A stretch of DNA of 64,000 nt from Nocardia suismassiliense (GCF_900269665.1 NZ_LT985361.1:4088694-4152693), one strand, 5' to 3'. Positions 42,470 through 51,471 are shown, counted from the stretch's first letter. Numbers and translations are program-made. Notes: a model not told the origin generated them from the sequence alone.

Positions 42470-43390
42470 TCAGAGCTGCGCTTGCACCTGTTCGGCGATC
42501 AACTCGAGGTGGTCGAGGTCGGCGAGGTCCAGAATCTGCAGGTAGATGCGCTGTGCACCGATCTCGGCGTACCGGCCGATCTTGTCGACCACCTCGGCGG
42601 GCGAACCGGCCAGCCCGTTGGTCTTCAGCTCGTCCACCTCGCGGCCGATCGCCGCGGCCCGCCGCGCCACCTCGGCATCGTTGGCGCCCACACAGGCGAC
42701 CAGCGCATTCGAGTAGACCAGGTCGTCGGCCCGGCGTCCCCGCGCCTCAGCCGCGGCGCGAACCCGCCCGAACTGGGCGGCGCTGTCCTCGATCGAGGAG
42801 AACGGCATGTTGAACTCGGTCGCGTACTGCGCGGCCAGCCGCGGCGTGCGGGTGGCGCCGTGCCCGCCGATCAGCACCGGCACGGGATCCTGCACCGGCT
42901 TCGGCAGCGCGGGGGAGTTGGTCAGCTGGTAGTGCTCGCCGTCGAAGTCGAACTTGTCACCCGGCTTCGTCGACCACAAGCCGGTAATGATCGCGAGCTG
43001 CTCCTCGAACCGCGCGAATTTGTCTGCGGGAAAAGGGATTCCGTAGGCGGCGTGCTCCTCGGCGAACCAGCCGCTGCCGAGCCCGAGCTCCACCCGCCCG
43101 CCCGACATCTGGTCCACCTGGGCGACCTGGATCGCCAGCGGTCCGGGCAGCCGGAAGGTCGCGGCGGTCACCAGCGTGCCCAATCGGATCCGTTTGGTCT
43201 CCCTGGCCAGCCCGGCGAGGGTGATCCAGGCATCGGTGGGGCCGGGCAGGCCATCCGCGCCACCCATCGCGGCGTAGTGGTCGGACCGGAAGAACGCGTC
43301 GAATCCCAGGTCCTCGGTGGCTTTGGCCACGGTCAGCAACGTGTCGTAGCTCGCACCCTGCTGCGGCTCGGTGAAGATGCGCAAGTCCAT
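42470..43390 (-). CDS. F420-type LLM-class oxidoreductase
   Basis: 306 residues of the luciferase-like monooxygenase (F420-dependent) superfamily: MDLRIFTEPQQGASYD, AFFRSDHYAAMGG, RIRLGTLVTAATFRLPGPLA, LGLGSGWFAEEHAAYG and PVLIGGHGATRTPRLAA. The closest mycobacterial relatives use coenzyme F420 to reduce or oxidise diverse substrates. In-frame ATGs at 43399 and 43420 are alternative starts. The remaining upstream frame lies opposite the DapA-like gene and was not used. Confidence 0.87.
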   Translation of the reverse strand: MDLRIFTEPQQGASYDTLLTVAKATEDLGFDAFFRSDHYAAMGGADGLPGPTDAWITLAGLARETKRIRLGTLVTAATFRLPGPLAIQVAQVDQMSGGRVELGLGSGWFAEEHAAYGIPFPADKFARFEEQLAIITGLWSTKPGDKFDFDGEHYQLTNSPALPKPVQDPVPVLIGGHGATRTPRLAAQYATEFNMPFSSIEDSAAQFGRVRAAAEARGRRADDLVYSNALVACVGANDAEVARRAAAIGREVDELKTNGLAGSPAEVVDKIGRYAEIGAQRIYLQILDLADLDHLELIAEQVQAQL

Positions 43391-43471
43391 GATCACCATG
43401 GTGCCCGAGGACGTTTCCATCCGGTACGGCCGGGGGTGCCGCGATGATGGGGTGCGGATTGGAGAGTGTCG

Positions 43472-44359
43472 ATGAGCGATTCTGTTTCGGGGATTGTGGC
43501 GTATCCGGTGACGCCGTTCAGTGCTGACAGCGGCAAGGTCGATGAGGCGGTGCTGCGCGCGCTGGTGGATCGGCTGGTCGACGCAGGAGTGGATGCTGTT
43601 GCGCCGCTGGGGAGTACGGGGGAGAGCGCGTACCTCGACGATCAGGAGTGGGCGACGGTGGCCTCGATCTGTGTGGAGCAGGTCGACGGGCGGGTGCCGA
43701 CCGTGGTCGGGGTCTCGGAGTTGACCACGGCAGGAACGATTGCCCGTGCGAGGCTCGCCGAACGGCTGGGCGCCACAGCACTGATGATGTTGCCGGTGGC
43801 GTATTGGCGGTTGACCGAGAACGAGCTGCGCAGGCACTTCACCGCGGTTGCCGATGCGGTAGCGCTGCCGGTCATGGCATACAACAATCCCGGCACCAGC
43901 GGCATAGACATGTCGCCGGAGTTTCTGGTGGATCTCGTTGCGGCCGTGGACAACATCACGATGATCAAAGAATCCAGCGGTGATATCGCGCGGATGCGCC
44001 GGATCGCGGAACTCGGTGGGATGAGCGTGCCGTTCTTCAACGGCAGTAATCGGCTCGCGCTGCAAGCATTCGACGCCGGAGCGGTGGGATGGTGCACGGC
44101 CGCAGCATGTTTGGTGCCTCAACCGATCGCCGAGGTGTGGCGGCTTCTGAAAACTGGCGAAACCGATTTGGCGACAGAGCGTTTCGACCAGATGGAACCG
44201 CTGCTCAACGCATTGACCCGTGGCGGACTACCGAGAACCGTCAAAGCGGGACTGCGTTCGCTCGGCATCGATGCCGGCGACCCGAGGCCGCCATTGCTGC
44301 CGGTGGACGACGATACCCGCCGATCGATCGCGGAACTCATCGCTGCGGCAACGCGATGA
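43472..44359 (+). CDS. Dihydrodipicolinate synthase/N-acetylneuraminate lyase-family protein
   Basis: 295 residues of a class I aldolase TIM barrel: PLGSTGESAYLDDQEW, the catalytic Tyr in AYNNPGTSG, and the Schiff-base Lys in ITMIKESSGD. It condenses or cleaves pyruvate with an aldehyde. The cognate dapA is usually elsewhere with dapB, so a catabolic or accessory lyase is as likely as lysine synthesis. The ATG was chosen because GGAGAG precedes it; a GTG two codons earlier is possible. Confidence 0.85.
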   Translation: MSDSVSGIVAYPVTPFSADSGKVDEAVLRALVDRLVDAGVDAVAPLGSTGESAYLDDQEWATVASICVEQVDGRVPTVVGVSELTTAGTIARARLAERLGATALMMLPVAYWRLTENELRRHFTAVADAVALPVMAYNNPGTSGIDMSPEFLVDLVAAVDNITMIKESSGDIARMRRIAELGGMSVPFFNGSNRLALQAFDAGAVGWCTAAACLVPQPIAEVWRLLKTGETDLATERFDQMEPLLNALTRGGLPRTVKAGLRSLGIDAGDPRPPLLPVDDDTRRSIAELIAAATR

Positions 44360-44682
44360 CGCCGCGCTGAATCTCGAACGAGCCGGGCTGTGTCTAGCGC
44401 CCTCGTACCCTTCGGACTGGGTTGCCGTAGTTCAGACACGCACCCCGGCCGGACTGGTTGTAGTGCCGACGGGCCCCGGCCGGACTGTTGTGGTGCTGGC
44501 ACGCTTGGTCGGACTAGCTCGTGGTGTCGGTATGCGTGGTTGGACCGGTCATAGTGCCGGCATGTGCGGCTGAACCGTCATAGCGCCGACGCGCCCGACC
44601 AGGCCGGGTTGCGCCCGCGCTACTGTCGGATCGGACACGCCGCACCATCGTCACTCGGTGCGCGAAAAGCAAAGGAGCCGAT
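44360..44682. other. Repeat-bearing intergenic region before gluconokinase
   Basis: 323 bases without a supported gene. Most is a six-copy degenerate repeat (44411-44596). The final ~85 bases lead to the gluconokinase start and hold its AAAGGAG ribosome site. Confidence 0.6.
44411..44596. repeat. Six-copy degenerate ~30-bp tandem repeat
   Basis: Units start at 44411, 44447, 44478, 44507, 44538 and 44568 (29-36 bases each). Each begins like GGCCGGACTG and contains a TAGTGCCGAC-like half; examples are GGCCGGACTGGTTGTAGTGC and GGTTGGACCGGTCATAGTGC. Units differ at many positions and no spacer pattern exists, so this is an old minisatellite and not a CRISPR array. It does not keep an open frame. 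Confidence 0.75.
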
Positions 44683-45189
44683 GTGCCGGAACGAGACCTG
44701 CCTGTCGTCGTGGTGATGGGGGTGTCGGGGTCCGGCAAGTCGACGGTCGGCCGCGCGGTAGCCGCCGAACTCGGCGTCGAATACGCCGAGGGCGACGACT
44801 TCCATCCCGAGGCAAACATCGCGAAGATGGCGGCCGGAATCCCGTTGGATGACGACGACCGGTGGCCCTGGCTGGACGCGGTTGCCGCATGGATGGCCGA
44901 ACGCGGCGAGCGCGGCGGCGTCATCACCTGCTCAGCACTCAAACGCGCCTACCGTGACCGACTGCGCGCCGCGGCACCCACCGCGTTCTTCTTGCATCTC
45001 ACCGCGCCTCGCGAAGAGCTCGCGCACCGAATGACCGGCCGCACCGGACATTTCATGCCGTCGAGCCTGCTCGACTCGCAGCTCGCCGCGCTCGAGCCAC
45101 TGTCCGACGACGAGCGCGGCACGGCTGTCGACGCGACCGAAGATCCGGCGGAGCTGGCACGGGAGACGGCGGCAGCGTTGCACGGGTGA
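44683..45189 (+). CDS. gntK: Gluconokinase
   Basis: 168 residues, usual length for a GntK-type kinase. The P-loop is GVSGSGKST and the substrate region is GDDFHPEANIAKMAAGIPLDD. It phosphorylates D-gluconate to 6-phosphogluconate. The GTG start follows AAAGGAG. Its 3' end is followed by tandem repeats that share the GCGTGA-rich context of its terminus. Confidence 0.93.
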   Translation: MPERDLPVVVVMGVSGSGKSTVGRAVAAELGVEYAEGDDFHPEANIAKMAAGIPLDDDDRWPWLDAVAAWMAERGERGGVITCSALKRAYRDRLRAAAPTAFFLHLTAPREELAHRMTGRTGHFMPSSLLDSQLAALEPLSDDERGTAVDATEDPAELARETAAALHG

Positions 45190-45192
45190 CGT

Positions 45193-45332
45193 GGCAGTCG
45201 GACGCGCGTGAGGACGCGGGAGCCGGACGCGCGTGAGGACGCAGCAGTTAGAAGCGCGTGACGACGCGCGGCAGCCGGACGCGCGTGACGACGCGGCCGA
45301 CTACCCGAGCGCGCGGCCGACTACCCGAGCGC
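45193..45332. repeat. Compound tandem repeat: four ~25-bp units and two perfect 20-bp units
   Basis: Units at 45193-45217, 45218-45242, 45243-45267 and 45268-45294 share GGACGCGCGTGA with a GACGC end. Two perfect copies of GCGGCCGACTACCCGAGCGC follow (45293-45312 and 45313-45332). The perfect pair enters the 3' end of the DJ-1 gene. It fills the convergent space between gluconokinase and DJ-1. Confidence 0.85.
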
Positions 45333-45903
45333 CACCTGATCTACACTTCGCCGTCAACTCTTCGGCAATCGCCCCGCAGAAGTCGGCGAGATCATCGGGA
45401 TTGCGCGAGGTGATCAGCGCCCAGCCGTTCTCAGCGGAACGCACCACCGGTTGATCGACCCACCGCCCGCCGGCGTTGTTCACATCCGTGCGCAGCGAAA
45501 AGTACGACGTCATCGTCTTGTCGGGCGTGAGCTCAGCCTCGACGAGCAACCATGGCCCATGGCAGATCGCGGCAATCGGCTTACCCGCCGCGGCGAACCC
45601 CTTGGCCAGCTCGACCGCCCGATCTTCCGCACGCAACTTGTCGGCGTTGACCGTGCCACCGGGCACCACCAGCACGTCGTAGTCCTCGACCTCGATCTCA
45701 TCGAACGCCGAATCCGGCTGCACGGTGACGTCCTTCTCGGTGTCGTGCTCGAACGTCTGCACCTGCTCGTTCTTGGGCGCGGCATGCACGACGGTGGCAC
45801 CTTTTTCCTTCAGCTCGCGCTGCGGTACCAGCAGCTCATCGCGCTCTACACCCGTGTTCGACGTGATGATCAGTACGCGCGTCCCATTCAGTTCGTCCGA
45901 CAT
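45301..45903 (-). CDS. DJ-1/PfpI-family protein
   Basis: 200 residues. The glutamine-amidotransferase-like fold has the reactive Cys in AAICHGPWLL and the acidic residue after TVQPDSAFDEI. Members act as proteases, chaperones or glyoxalases; this one resembles general stress PfpI proteins. The ATG follows AAGGAG. Its last ~14 residues (SGGARVVGRALG) are encoded within a 20-bp tandem repeat, so the C-terminal tail and the present stop appear to result from repeat expansion. Confidence 0.88.
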   Translation of the reverse strand: MSDELNGTRVLIITSNTGVERDELLVPQRELKEKGATVVHAAPKNEQVQTFEHDTEKDVTVQPDSAFDEIEVEDYDVLVVPGGTVNADKLRAEDRAVELAKGFAAAGKPIAAICHGPWLLVEAELTPDKTMTSYFSLRTDVNNAGGRWVDQPVVRSAENGWALITSRNPDDLADFCGAIAEELTAKCRSGGARVVGRALG

Positions 45904-46019
45904 GCCGACTACTCCTTTCATTCGTCCCAGGAGTAGGCGTGCCGCGAAAACGGAAAGCTAAACCCGCTGACGGCCACCGAGTCGGGAAAGCACCGCGAAG
46001 GCCGCCTCGGTGCTGCGAC

Positions 46020-46098
46020 GCGGACCGCAGGCTGAGCGCAGGTCAGGCACCGCGAACCGCAGGCTCGAGCGCAGGTCGGGCACCGCGGACGGGTCGCG
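46020..46098. repeat. Degenerate ~32-bp tandem repeat
   Basis: Units at 46020-46051 and 46052-46084 share CCGCAGGCT and GAGCGCAGGTC, each ending in GGCACC. A third partial unit starts GCGGACGGG at 46085. It lies between the M50 protease and DJ-1 genes, just below the protease stop. Confidence 0.7.
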
Positions 46099-46105
46099 AT
46101 CGCGA

Positions 46106-46894
46106 TCACGTGCAGGTTCCGCCCGACAAACTCGCCAGGCAGACCCCGGAGATATCCGAGATCAGCAGCCCCGCGCCGACGAGCAGCGAGCCCACCGCGA
46201 CCACCCCGAACAGCCCGACCCACAACAACCCGGGCAGGTGGGTGAGGCGGGCGAGCTGGTCGGCGTCGGAGGCGACGTCCTGCTGGTAGCGGCTGCGCAA
46301 CTGCCGGGAGCGTCCGCGCTGCAGTTCGATCACCGGCCGTGCGCCCGCGAGCAACAAGAACCAGGCGCCGAGGTAGGCAAAACCCGCCTGCAGCGTGTCG
46401 GTGCCGAACCAGGACACGGCGAACACCGTCGCACCGACCGCGAACACGGTCAGCATGCCGTAGACATTGCGCGTCATGATCAACACCCCGGCCAGCAGCG
46501 CGATGGCGGTCCAGAGCATCAGCGTGATCCGGCTCGCGCCGAGCAGCGCGGCGAATCCCAGCCCGAGTAGCGGCGGCGCGGGATAGCCCGCCATCGTCGT
46601 GAGAATCATGCCGAGCCCGTAGGGGTTTCCGCTCGACACGGTGAGACCCGAAGGGTCCGAATGCAATCGGATGCTGTTGAGCCTGCGCCCGGTGAGCAGC
46701 GCGACCAGCGCGTGCCCGCCCTCATGCGCGATGGTCACGATATTGCGGGTGAACCGCCACAGCGGGCTGTACCCGACCAGTACGAGCGCCACCACTGCGG
46801 CGCCTGCCACCAACCACCACGGCGGCTGGGTCTGGGTTGTCGTCAGGCGGTCGACGATGGAGGTGCCACGTTCGCCCCATTCGGCTCTGTCCAC
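46106..46894 (-). CDS. M50-family membrane metalloprotease
   Basis: 262 residues with about six hydrophobic segments. The zinc motif HEGGH (IVTIAHEGGHALVALLTGR) lies in an early helix. A later conserved Asn-Pro-rich loop (SSGNPYGLG) is consistent with the M50B-like family of site-2-type proteases. Such enzymes cut regulatory membrane proteins or act in cell-wall control; the target is unknown. It starts with GTG. The C-terminal tail carries a Cys pair (GVCLASLSGGTC). Confidence 0.82.
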   Translation of the reverse strand: MDRAEWGERGTSIVDRLTTTQTQPPWWLVAGAAVVALVLVGYSPLWRFTRNIVTIAHEGGHALVALLTGRRLNSIRLHSDPSGLTVSSGNPYGLGMILTTMAGYPAPPLLGLGFAALLGASRITLMLWTAIALLAGVLIMTRNVYGMLTVFAVGATVFAVSWFGTDTLQAGFAYLGAWFLLLAGARPVIELQRGRSRQLRSRYQQDVASDADQLARLTHLPGLLWVGLFGVVAVGSLLVGAGLLISDISGVCLASLSGGTCT

Positions 46895-46932
46895 CGCCGC
46901 ACTCTAACGGTTACCGCCGCGCCGGGCGCGCC

Positions 46933-48480
46933 TCAACCGGCGGCGGACATCTCGGCCTGGAGTTGGCGCTTGTAGATCTTTCCGGCATCGTCGCGGGGGA
47001 GTTCGGCCACGATCCGCAGCGCCTTCGGCACCTTGTACGAGGCGAGCTGCCCGACCAGCGCCGCGCGGATACCTTCCTCGGTGAGCTCCGCGCCGGGACG
47101 CGGAACAACTTGCGCGGCAACGGCTTCGCCGAGATCGCCGGCGTGCGGGATACCGAACACCGCGACATCCTCGACACCGTCCAGCGCCATGATCGCGTTC
47201 TCGATCTCGGCGGGATAGATGTTCACCCCGCCGGAGATGATCAGCTCACTGGACCGCCCGGTGAGATAGAGGAACCCGTCGTCGTCCAGGTAACCGCGGT
47301 CGCCGACACCGAGGAAACCCGGCACTGGGCTCGCCGACTCATCGGTGTCATGGAGATAGCGGAACCGCGGCCAGTAATCGGCGCCGCGTACGAACACCTG
47401 ACCGGTCTCGCCCGCGGGCAGCGGCTCGCCCGACTCATCGACGACCACCACCGCCGCACCATCCGCCGGACGGCCGACGCTACCCGGATGTGCCAGCCAC
47501 TCTTGGGCGGAGATCCAGGTGATCGTGCCCGCTTCGGCACAGCCGTAGTACTCGATCAGCGCATCCCCGAACCAGTCGATCGCAGCCCGCTTCACCGCGG
47601 GCGGACACGGTGCCGATGAGTGAATGATGTGGGTCAGGCTGGACACGTCGTAACGACTGCGCACGTCCTCGGGCAGCGACAGCAGCCGGGACAGCATGGT
47701 CGGCACCACCTTGGCCTGATTGATGCGGCGCTCGTCGACCAGTCGCAGGAACTGCTCGGCATCCCAGCGCGTCATGATGGTGAGGTTGGTGCCCACCCGC
47801 ATCGCCAGCGTCGCGATCCCGTTCGGGCTGGCGTGATACAGCGGCCCCGGGATCACCGCTTGCCCGCGCGGCGTGAGTCCGAGCCGTTTGGCCGCGCTGC
47901 CCGCAATCGTCAACCACTGGTGCGGTGTCATCCGTTCGCGCAGTACACCTTTGGGACGCCCGGTGGTGCCGGAGGTATAGATCAGTCCGGTGGAGTCGTC
48001 GCGCGCGCCCTCGATGCGGCCCAGCGGCTCGGGGTGACTGTCGATCCACTGTTCCAGGGTCGGATGCCTGCCGGTCGGCTCGGCCAGCGCCACGTCCAGG
48101 CCGGCCTCGGCGAGTAGTTCGCGTGGCATGGCGATCTCTAGAATGGTCGTATCGCCCTGCGGCACAGCCCGTTCCACGATATCGACGAACTCGGTGTGCG
48201 CGACCACCAGGCAGGCATTGCTGTCGCCGAGCACGTGCGCGACCTCGGGCACCTGCCAGCGCGTATTGATCGGCACCGCGTTCGCGCCGCACGCCGCGAC
48301 GGCCAGGGACACCTCGAGGAACTCGATGTCGTTGCGGACCATGATCGCCACGCGGTTTCCGGGCTGCACTCCCGCCTCCGCGAGCGCGGCCGCCAGCCGC
48401 CCCGCGCGCTGGTGCGCCTCGGCCTGGGACCGAACGCGTCCCGCACAGGTGATGGTCGGGGTCGATGAAGCATCATCCAT
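46933..48480 (-). CDS. Acyl-CoA ligase (AMP-forming, FadD-like)
   Basis: 515 residues. Adenylation motifs: the P-loop STGLIYTSGTTGRPKGV, the YYGCAEAGT adenine loop, GRSSELIISGGVNIYPAEIE and the C-terminal catalytic Lys in DDAGKIYKRQL. It activates a carboxylic acid to an acyl-adenylate and then the CoA thioester. Its position between a protease and a kinase gene gives no pathway clue. It starts with ATG, 46 bases after the kinase stop. Confidence 0.9.
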   Translation of the reverse strand: MDDASSTPTITCAGRVRSQAEAHQRAGRLAAALAEAGVQPGNRVAIMVRNDIEFLEVSLAVAACGANAVPINTRWQVPEVAHVLGDSNACLVVAHTEFVDIVERAVPQGDTTILEIAMPRELLAEAGLDVALAEPTGRHPTLEQWIDSHPEPLGRIEGARDDSTGLIYTSGTTGRPKGVLRERMTPHQWLTIAGSAAKRLGLTPRGQAVIPGPLYHASPNGIATLAMRVGTNLTIMTRWDAEQFLRLVDERRINQAKVVPTMLSRLLSLPEDVRSRYDVSSLTHIIHSSAPCPPAVKRAAIDWFGDALIEYYGCAEAGTITWISAQEWLAHPGSVGRPADGAAVVVVDESGEPLPAGETGQVFVRGADYWPRFRYLHDTDESASPVPGFLGVGDRGYLDDDGFLYLTGRSSELIISGGVNIYPAEIENAIMALDGVEDVAVFGIPHAGDLGEAVAAQVVPRPGAELTEEGIRAALVGQLASYKVPKALRIVAELPRDDAGKIYKRQLQAEMSAAG

Positions 48481-48526
48481 GATTCGCAGTCTGCCACTCC
48501 GTCAGCAACCTCGTAGCACAAGCGGG

Positions 48527-50470
48527 TCACGAGGTTTTGGTGAGGGTTCCCGTCATGTCGCCGAGTACTCCGTGGGTGGTGTACGACAACGTGCCGTCGG
48601 ACTGTAGCCGGACGGTGGTGGTCGCCCCTTCGTCGTTGCAGCCGCCGCCGTCCTCGGTGAGCCGGGCGGTCAGCGTGAGTGTGTCCGACGACGCATCCGT
48701 GAGTGTTTCTGCTCGTCCGCATTTCAGCCCGATGACATTTCCGGTGTTGGCCGAACTGCCGATCTCCGTGCCGAGCGCTCCCTCGTTGAGCGTCAGGACG
48801 ATGTCGTAGCTACCGAGTTTGTCCTCCACGACGCCCTTCCATTCGCCGATGAACGCGTCCGGGACGTCGGCGGCGGGAGTGCCGGGGGAGTCGGTGTATT
48901 GGGTGGCGGAACCGCCGGGACCGCGGGCGATCTGTTTGGTGATCACGAAGGCGGCGATTGCGACTGTGAGGCACAGGGCGAGCGCGGCGGCGATCAGTGC
49001 GGCGCGACGCTTCGGGCGTGGTGCGCGGCGGGCTGCGGGGTGCTGCGAGTCCGGCGGAGTAGTCGAGACATCTTGTGGGCTACGGGAATACGTCTGGCCG
49101 GACGGGTATGCCGACTGTCCGGCGGTGAAGGTCGTGTGTCCGTGCGACTGCGCGCTGGGTCCCGACAGGTGTGTTGCCTGCCCTGGCGAGTGCGCGGTCT
49201 GCCCTGACAGGTGCGTTGTCTGCCCGGACGGGCGCGCGGTTTGTCCTGGCGGGTGCGTTGGCCGCCCGGGCGAGTGCGTGGTTTGGCCTGGCGGGTGCGC
49301 GTTCTGCCCCGGCGAGTGCGCCGCCTGCCCTGATGGGTTCGCAGTGTGCCCTGGCGGCTGCGCCCTTTGTTGCGGTGCACCCGGCTGTTCCGGCGGACGC
49401 GCCGCACCCGGCGGCTCGCCTGCATCCTGCCCCCACGACCGCGGTGCGAGTTCCGCCTGCCCGAACCCGGGAAGACTGGTGGCGGCCCGCACATTCGGAT
49501 CCAGAAACGCCTGGGCCACCGTGTCAGCGGCGCGCGCCGAATCCACGTCCGTCTTGCTCAGCGACTCAGGCACATCGAACGGCCCGGAGTCCAGATCGAG
49601 CAATTCCACTGCGCGCCTGCTGACCTCCTCCAGCGCCGGACCGGGCAACCAACCGCCGCGGCCGGGGATACCGAGGGCCTGCAGGTCGGCGATGATCCGC
49701 TCGGGGGTCGGGCGCGCGGCCGGGTCCTTGGTGAGGCAGGCCCGGATCAGCGGCCGCAGTCGATCCGGCACCCCGTCGAGCTCGGGCTCCTCATACACCA
49801 CCCGCCACAGCATCTGCACCATCTCGCCGACCCCGAACGGTCCGCGCCCGGTGGCCGCAAACACCAGCACCCCGCCGAGCGCGAACACATCGCTCGCCGG
49901 GCCGACCGGACTACCGGTCACCTGTTCCGGACACATGAATCCCGGTGAGCCGATGACCTTTCCGGTGGTGGTGAGCTGACTGTCCTCGATCGCTCGCGCG
50001 ATGCCGAAGTCGATCACCTTGGGCCCGTCGAGGGCGAGCAGCACGTTGGACGGTTTGAGGTCGCGGTGCACCAGCCCCGCCGCATGCACGGCGACCAAAG
50101 CCTCGGCCAGTCCGTGCGCGAGCACCAGCAGCGAGCTTTCGGTGAACGGCCCGTACTCCTCGACCGCCTCGGTCAGCGAGAACCCCGCCACGTAACCCGT
50201 CGCCAGCCATGGTGGGTTCGCATCGACATCGGCATCGAGCACCTGCGCGGTGAACCGCCCGCCGACCCGTCGCGCCGCGGTCACCTCGCGGCGGAAGCGC
50301 ACCCGGAACTCGTTGTCGCCGACCAGGTCCGGCCGGATCACCTTCACCGCGACGGTTCGCCCACCGGAATTTCGTCCCAGATACACCCGGCCCATGCCGC
50401 CCGCACCGAGCACGCCGAGTAGCCGGTAGTCGCCGATCCGGGTCGGATCGTCTGCGCCGAGCGGTCGCAT
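48527..50470 (-). CDS. Receptor-like Ser/Thr protein kinase (Pkn family) with 13-copy heptapeptide linker
   Basis: 647 residues. The kinase domain spans ~13-280 (glycine loop LGAGGMGRV, Lys43, catalytic Asp137 in HRDLKPSN, DFG Asp154). A low-complexity linker holds exactly 13 heptapeptides at 372-462 of the form SPGQTAH. One membrane helix (~490-513) and a ~130-residue external domain (514-647) follow, starting near PDAFIGEWKG; its two Cys may pair. It should phosphorylate cytoplasmic targets in response to an external signal. The external domain is not PASTA. Confidence 0.9.
   Translation of the reverse strand: MRPLGADDPTRIGDYRLLGVLGAGGMGRVYLGRNSGGRTVAVKVIRPDLVGDNEFRVRFRREVTAARRVGGRFTAQVLDADVDANPPWLATGYVAGFSLTEAVEEYGPFTESSLLVLAHGLAEALVAVHAAGLVHRDLKPSNVLLALDGPKVIDFGIARAIEDSQLTTTGKVIGSPGFMCPEQVTGSPVGPASDVFALGGVLVFAATGRGPFGVGEMVQMLWRVVYEEPELDGVPDRLRPLIRACLTKDPAARPTPERIIADLQALGIPGRGGWLPGPALEEVSRRAVELLDLDSGPFDVPESLSKTDVDSARAADTVAQAFLDPNVRAATSLPGFGQAELAPRSWGQDAGEPPGAARPPEQPGAPQQRAQPPGHTANPSGQAAHSPGQNAHPPGQTTHSPGRPTHPPGQTARPSGQTTHLSGQTAHSPGQATHLSGPSAQSHGHTTFTAGQSAYPSGQTYSRSPQDVSTTPPDSQHPAARRAPRPKRRAALIAAALALCLTVAIAAFVITKQIARGPGGSATQYTDSPGTPAADVPDAFIGEWKGVVEDKLGSYDIVLTLNEGALGTEIGSSANTGNVIGLKCGRAETLTDASSDTLTLTARLTEDGGGCNDEGATTTVRLQSDGTLSYTTHGVLGDMTGTLTKTS
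49085..49357 (-). repeat. Coding minisatellite: 13 tandem 21-bp units
   Basis: 13 x 21 bases encode 13 consecutive heptapeptides such as PPGHTAN, PSGQAAH, SPGQNAH, PPGQTTH and PSGQTYS, in frame without interruption. It forms the flexible linker between the kinase domain and the membrane helix. Copy number is likely to vary between strains. Confidence 0.85.
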
Positions 50471-50577
50471 CGCGATGCGGCTCCCTTCGAATGTCGAACA
50501 TCGAAAGGTTACCTACCGCTTGCCACGCTGTCTGGTGCAGTTGACCGATTCACCAGGCCTGCGTCGCCGTGTCGCGC

Positions 50578-51471
50578 CTACGTGGCCGTTGCGCTGGACA
50601 TCGGCGCCGAACGATCGTGCCGCACATACCTGGCCAGCAGGAAAGCCGCGATCGCCGCGGGGATGTTCATGAGCACGCCGTACACCGCGCCCGGCACCGC
50701 CATCGCACCGTTGTGCAGCACCGAACTCGCGATGGCGATGGCGATCGCACCGTTGTGAATACCGATCTCCATGGCCGAGGCGATCGCCTGATCAGCATCG
50801 ATCCCGAACACCCGCGGCACGAAATACCCCACCGCCAGGCTGATCACGGCGAACAACAGACTCAGCGAAGCAAGCTTGCCGATGTTCTCGGTGAGCGTGC
50901 TGAAGTTCTTCGCCACGGCGGCGAGCACGACCAGCGCGAGCACCACGATCGAGAGGATCTTGACGTTTCCGCGCATCCGCTCGGCCCACGTGGTGAACCG
51001 GCGGTGCACCCACATGCCGATCGCCACCGGCACCAGCACGATCGCGAACACCTGCGCGAACTTGTCCGGCCGCAGCCCGAACGACCCGTCACCGTCCATG
51101 AACCGGCTGAACGCGAACGCGACGATCAACGGCATGGTGAACACCGCCAGCACCGAATTGATCGCGGTGAGCGTGATGTTCAGTGCCACATTGCCGCCCG
51201 CGATGTGGCTGAACAGGTTGGCCGACGGCCCGCCCGGCGACGCGGCCAGCAACAGCATGCCCACGGCGAGCGCCCCTTCGAGGCGGAACAGATAGATCAG
51301 CCCGAGGCAGACCGCGGGCAGCAGCACCATCTGACAGAGCAGCGCGATCACCGCGGCTTTCGGATAGCGCAGCACCCTGGCGAAATCGTCCACGGCCAAG
51401 GTCAAGCCGAGCCCGAACATCACCAAGGCCAGGGCCAGCGGCAGGAACACCGCGAAAATCGTTGAACCCAT
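50578..51471 (-). CDS. Bile acid:sodium symporter-family (BASS) transporter
   Basis: 297 residues with about nine hydrophobic helices. BASS motifs include ASPGGPSANLFSHIAGGNVAL and GIHNGAIAIAIA. The family carries bile acids, pantoate, pyruvate or other organic anions by sodium symport. The start ATG was chosen because GAGGAGGAG is 6 bases upstream. No linked pathway gene identifies the substrate. Confidence 0.87.
   Translation of the reverse strand: MGSTIFAVFLPLALALVMFGLGLTLAVDDFARVLRYPKAAVIALLCQMVLLPAVCLGLIYLFRLEGALAVGMLLLAASPGGPSANLFSHIAGGNVALNITLTAINSVLAVFTMPLIVAFAFSRFMDGDGSFGLRPDKFAQVFAIVLVPVAIGMWVHRRFTTWAERMRGNVKILSIVVLALVVLAAVAKNFSTLTENIGKLASLSLLFAVISLAVGYFVPRVFGIDADQAIASAMEIGIHNGAIAIAIASSVLHNGAMAVPGAVYGVLMNIPAAIAAFLLARYVRHDRSAPMSSATAT

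Noticed and set aside
42470..44122. Much longer LLM oxidoreductase starting at 44122
   Set aside because: The extra ~240 codons lie opposite the DapA-like gene and are Arg/His/Pro-rich; the family N-terminus MDLRIF begins at 43390.
43472..44359. Assignment as the lysine-pathway dapA
   Set aside because: No lysine or cell-wall genes are adjacent, and the family includes many pyruvate-dependent lyases with the same motifs; only the family name is supported.
44411..45332. CRISPR array
   Set aside because: Units are directly adjacent without unique spacers, repeats are degenerate and differ in length between arrays, and no cas gene is present.
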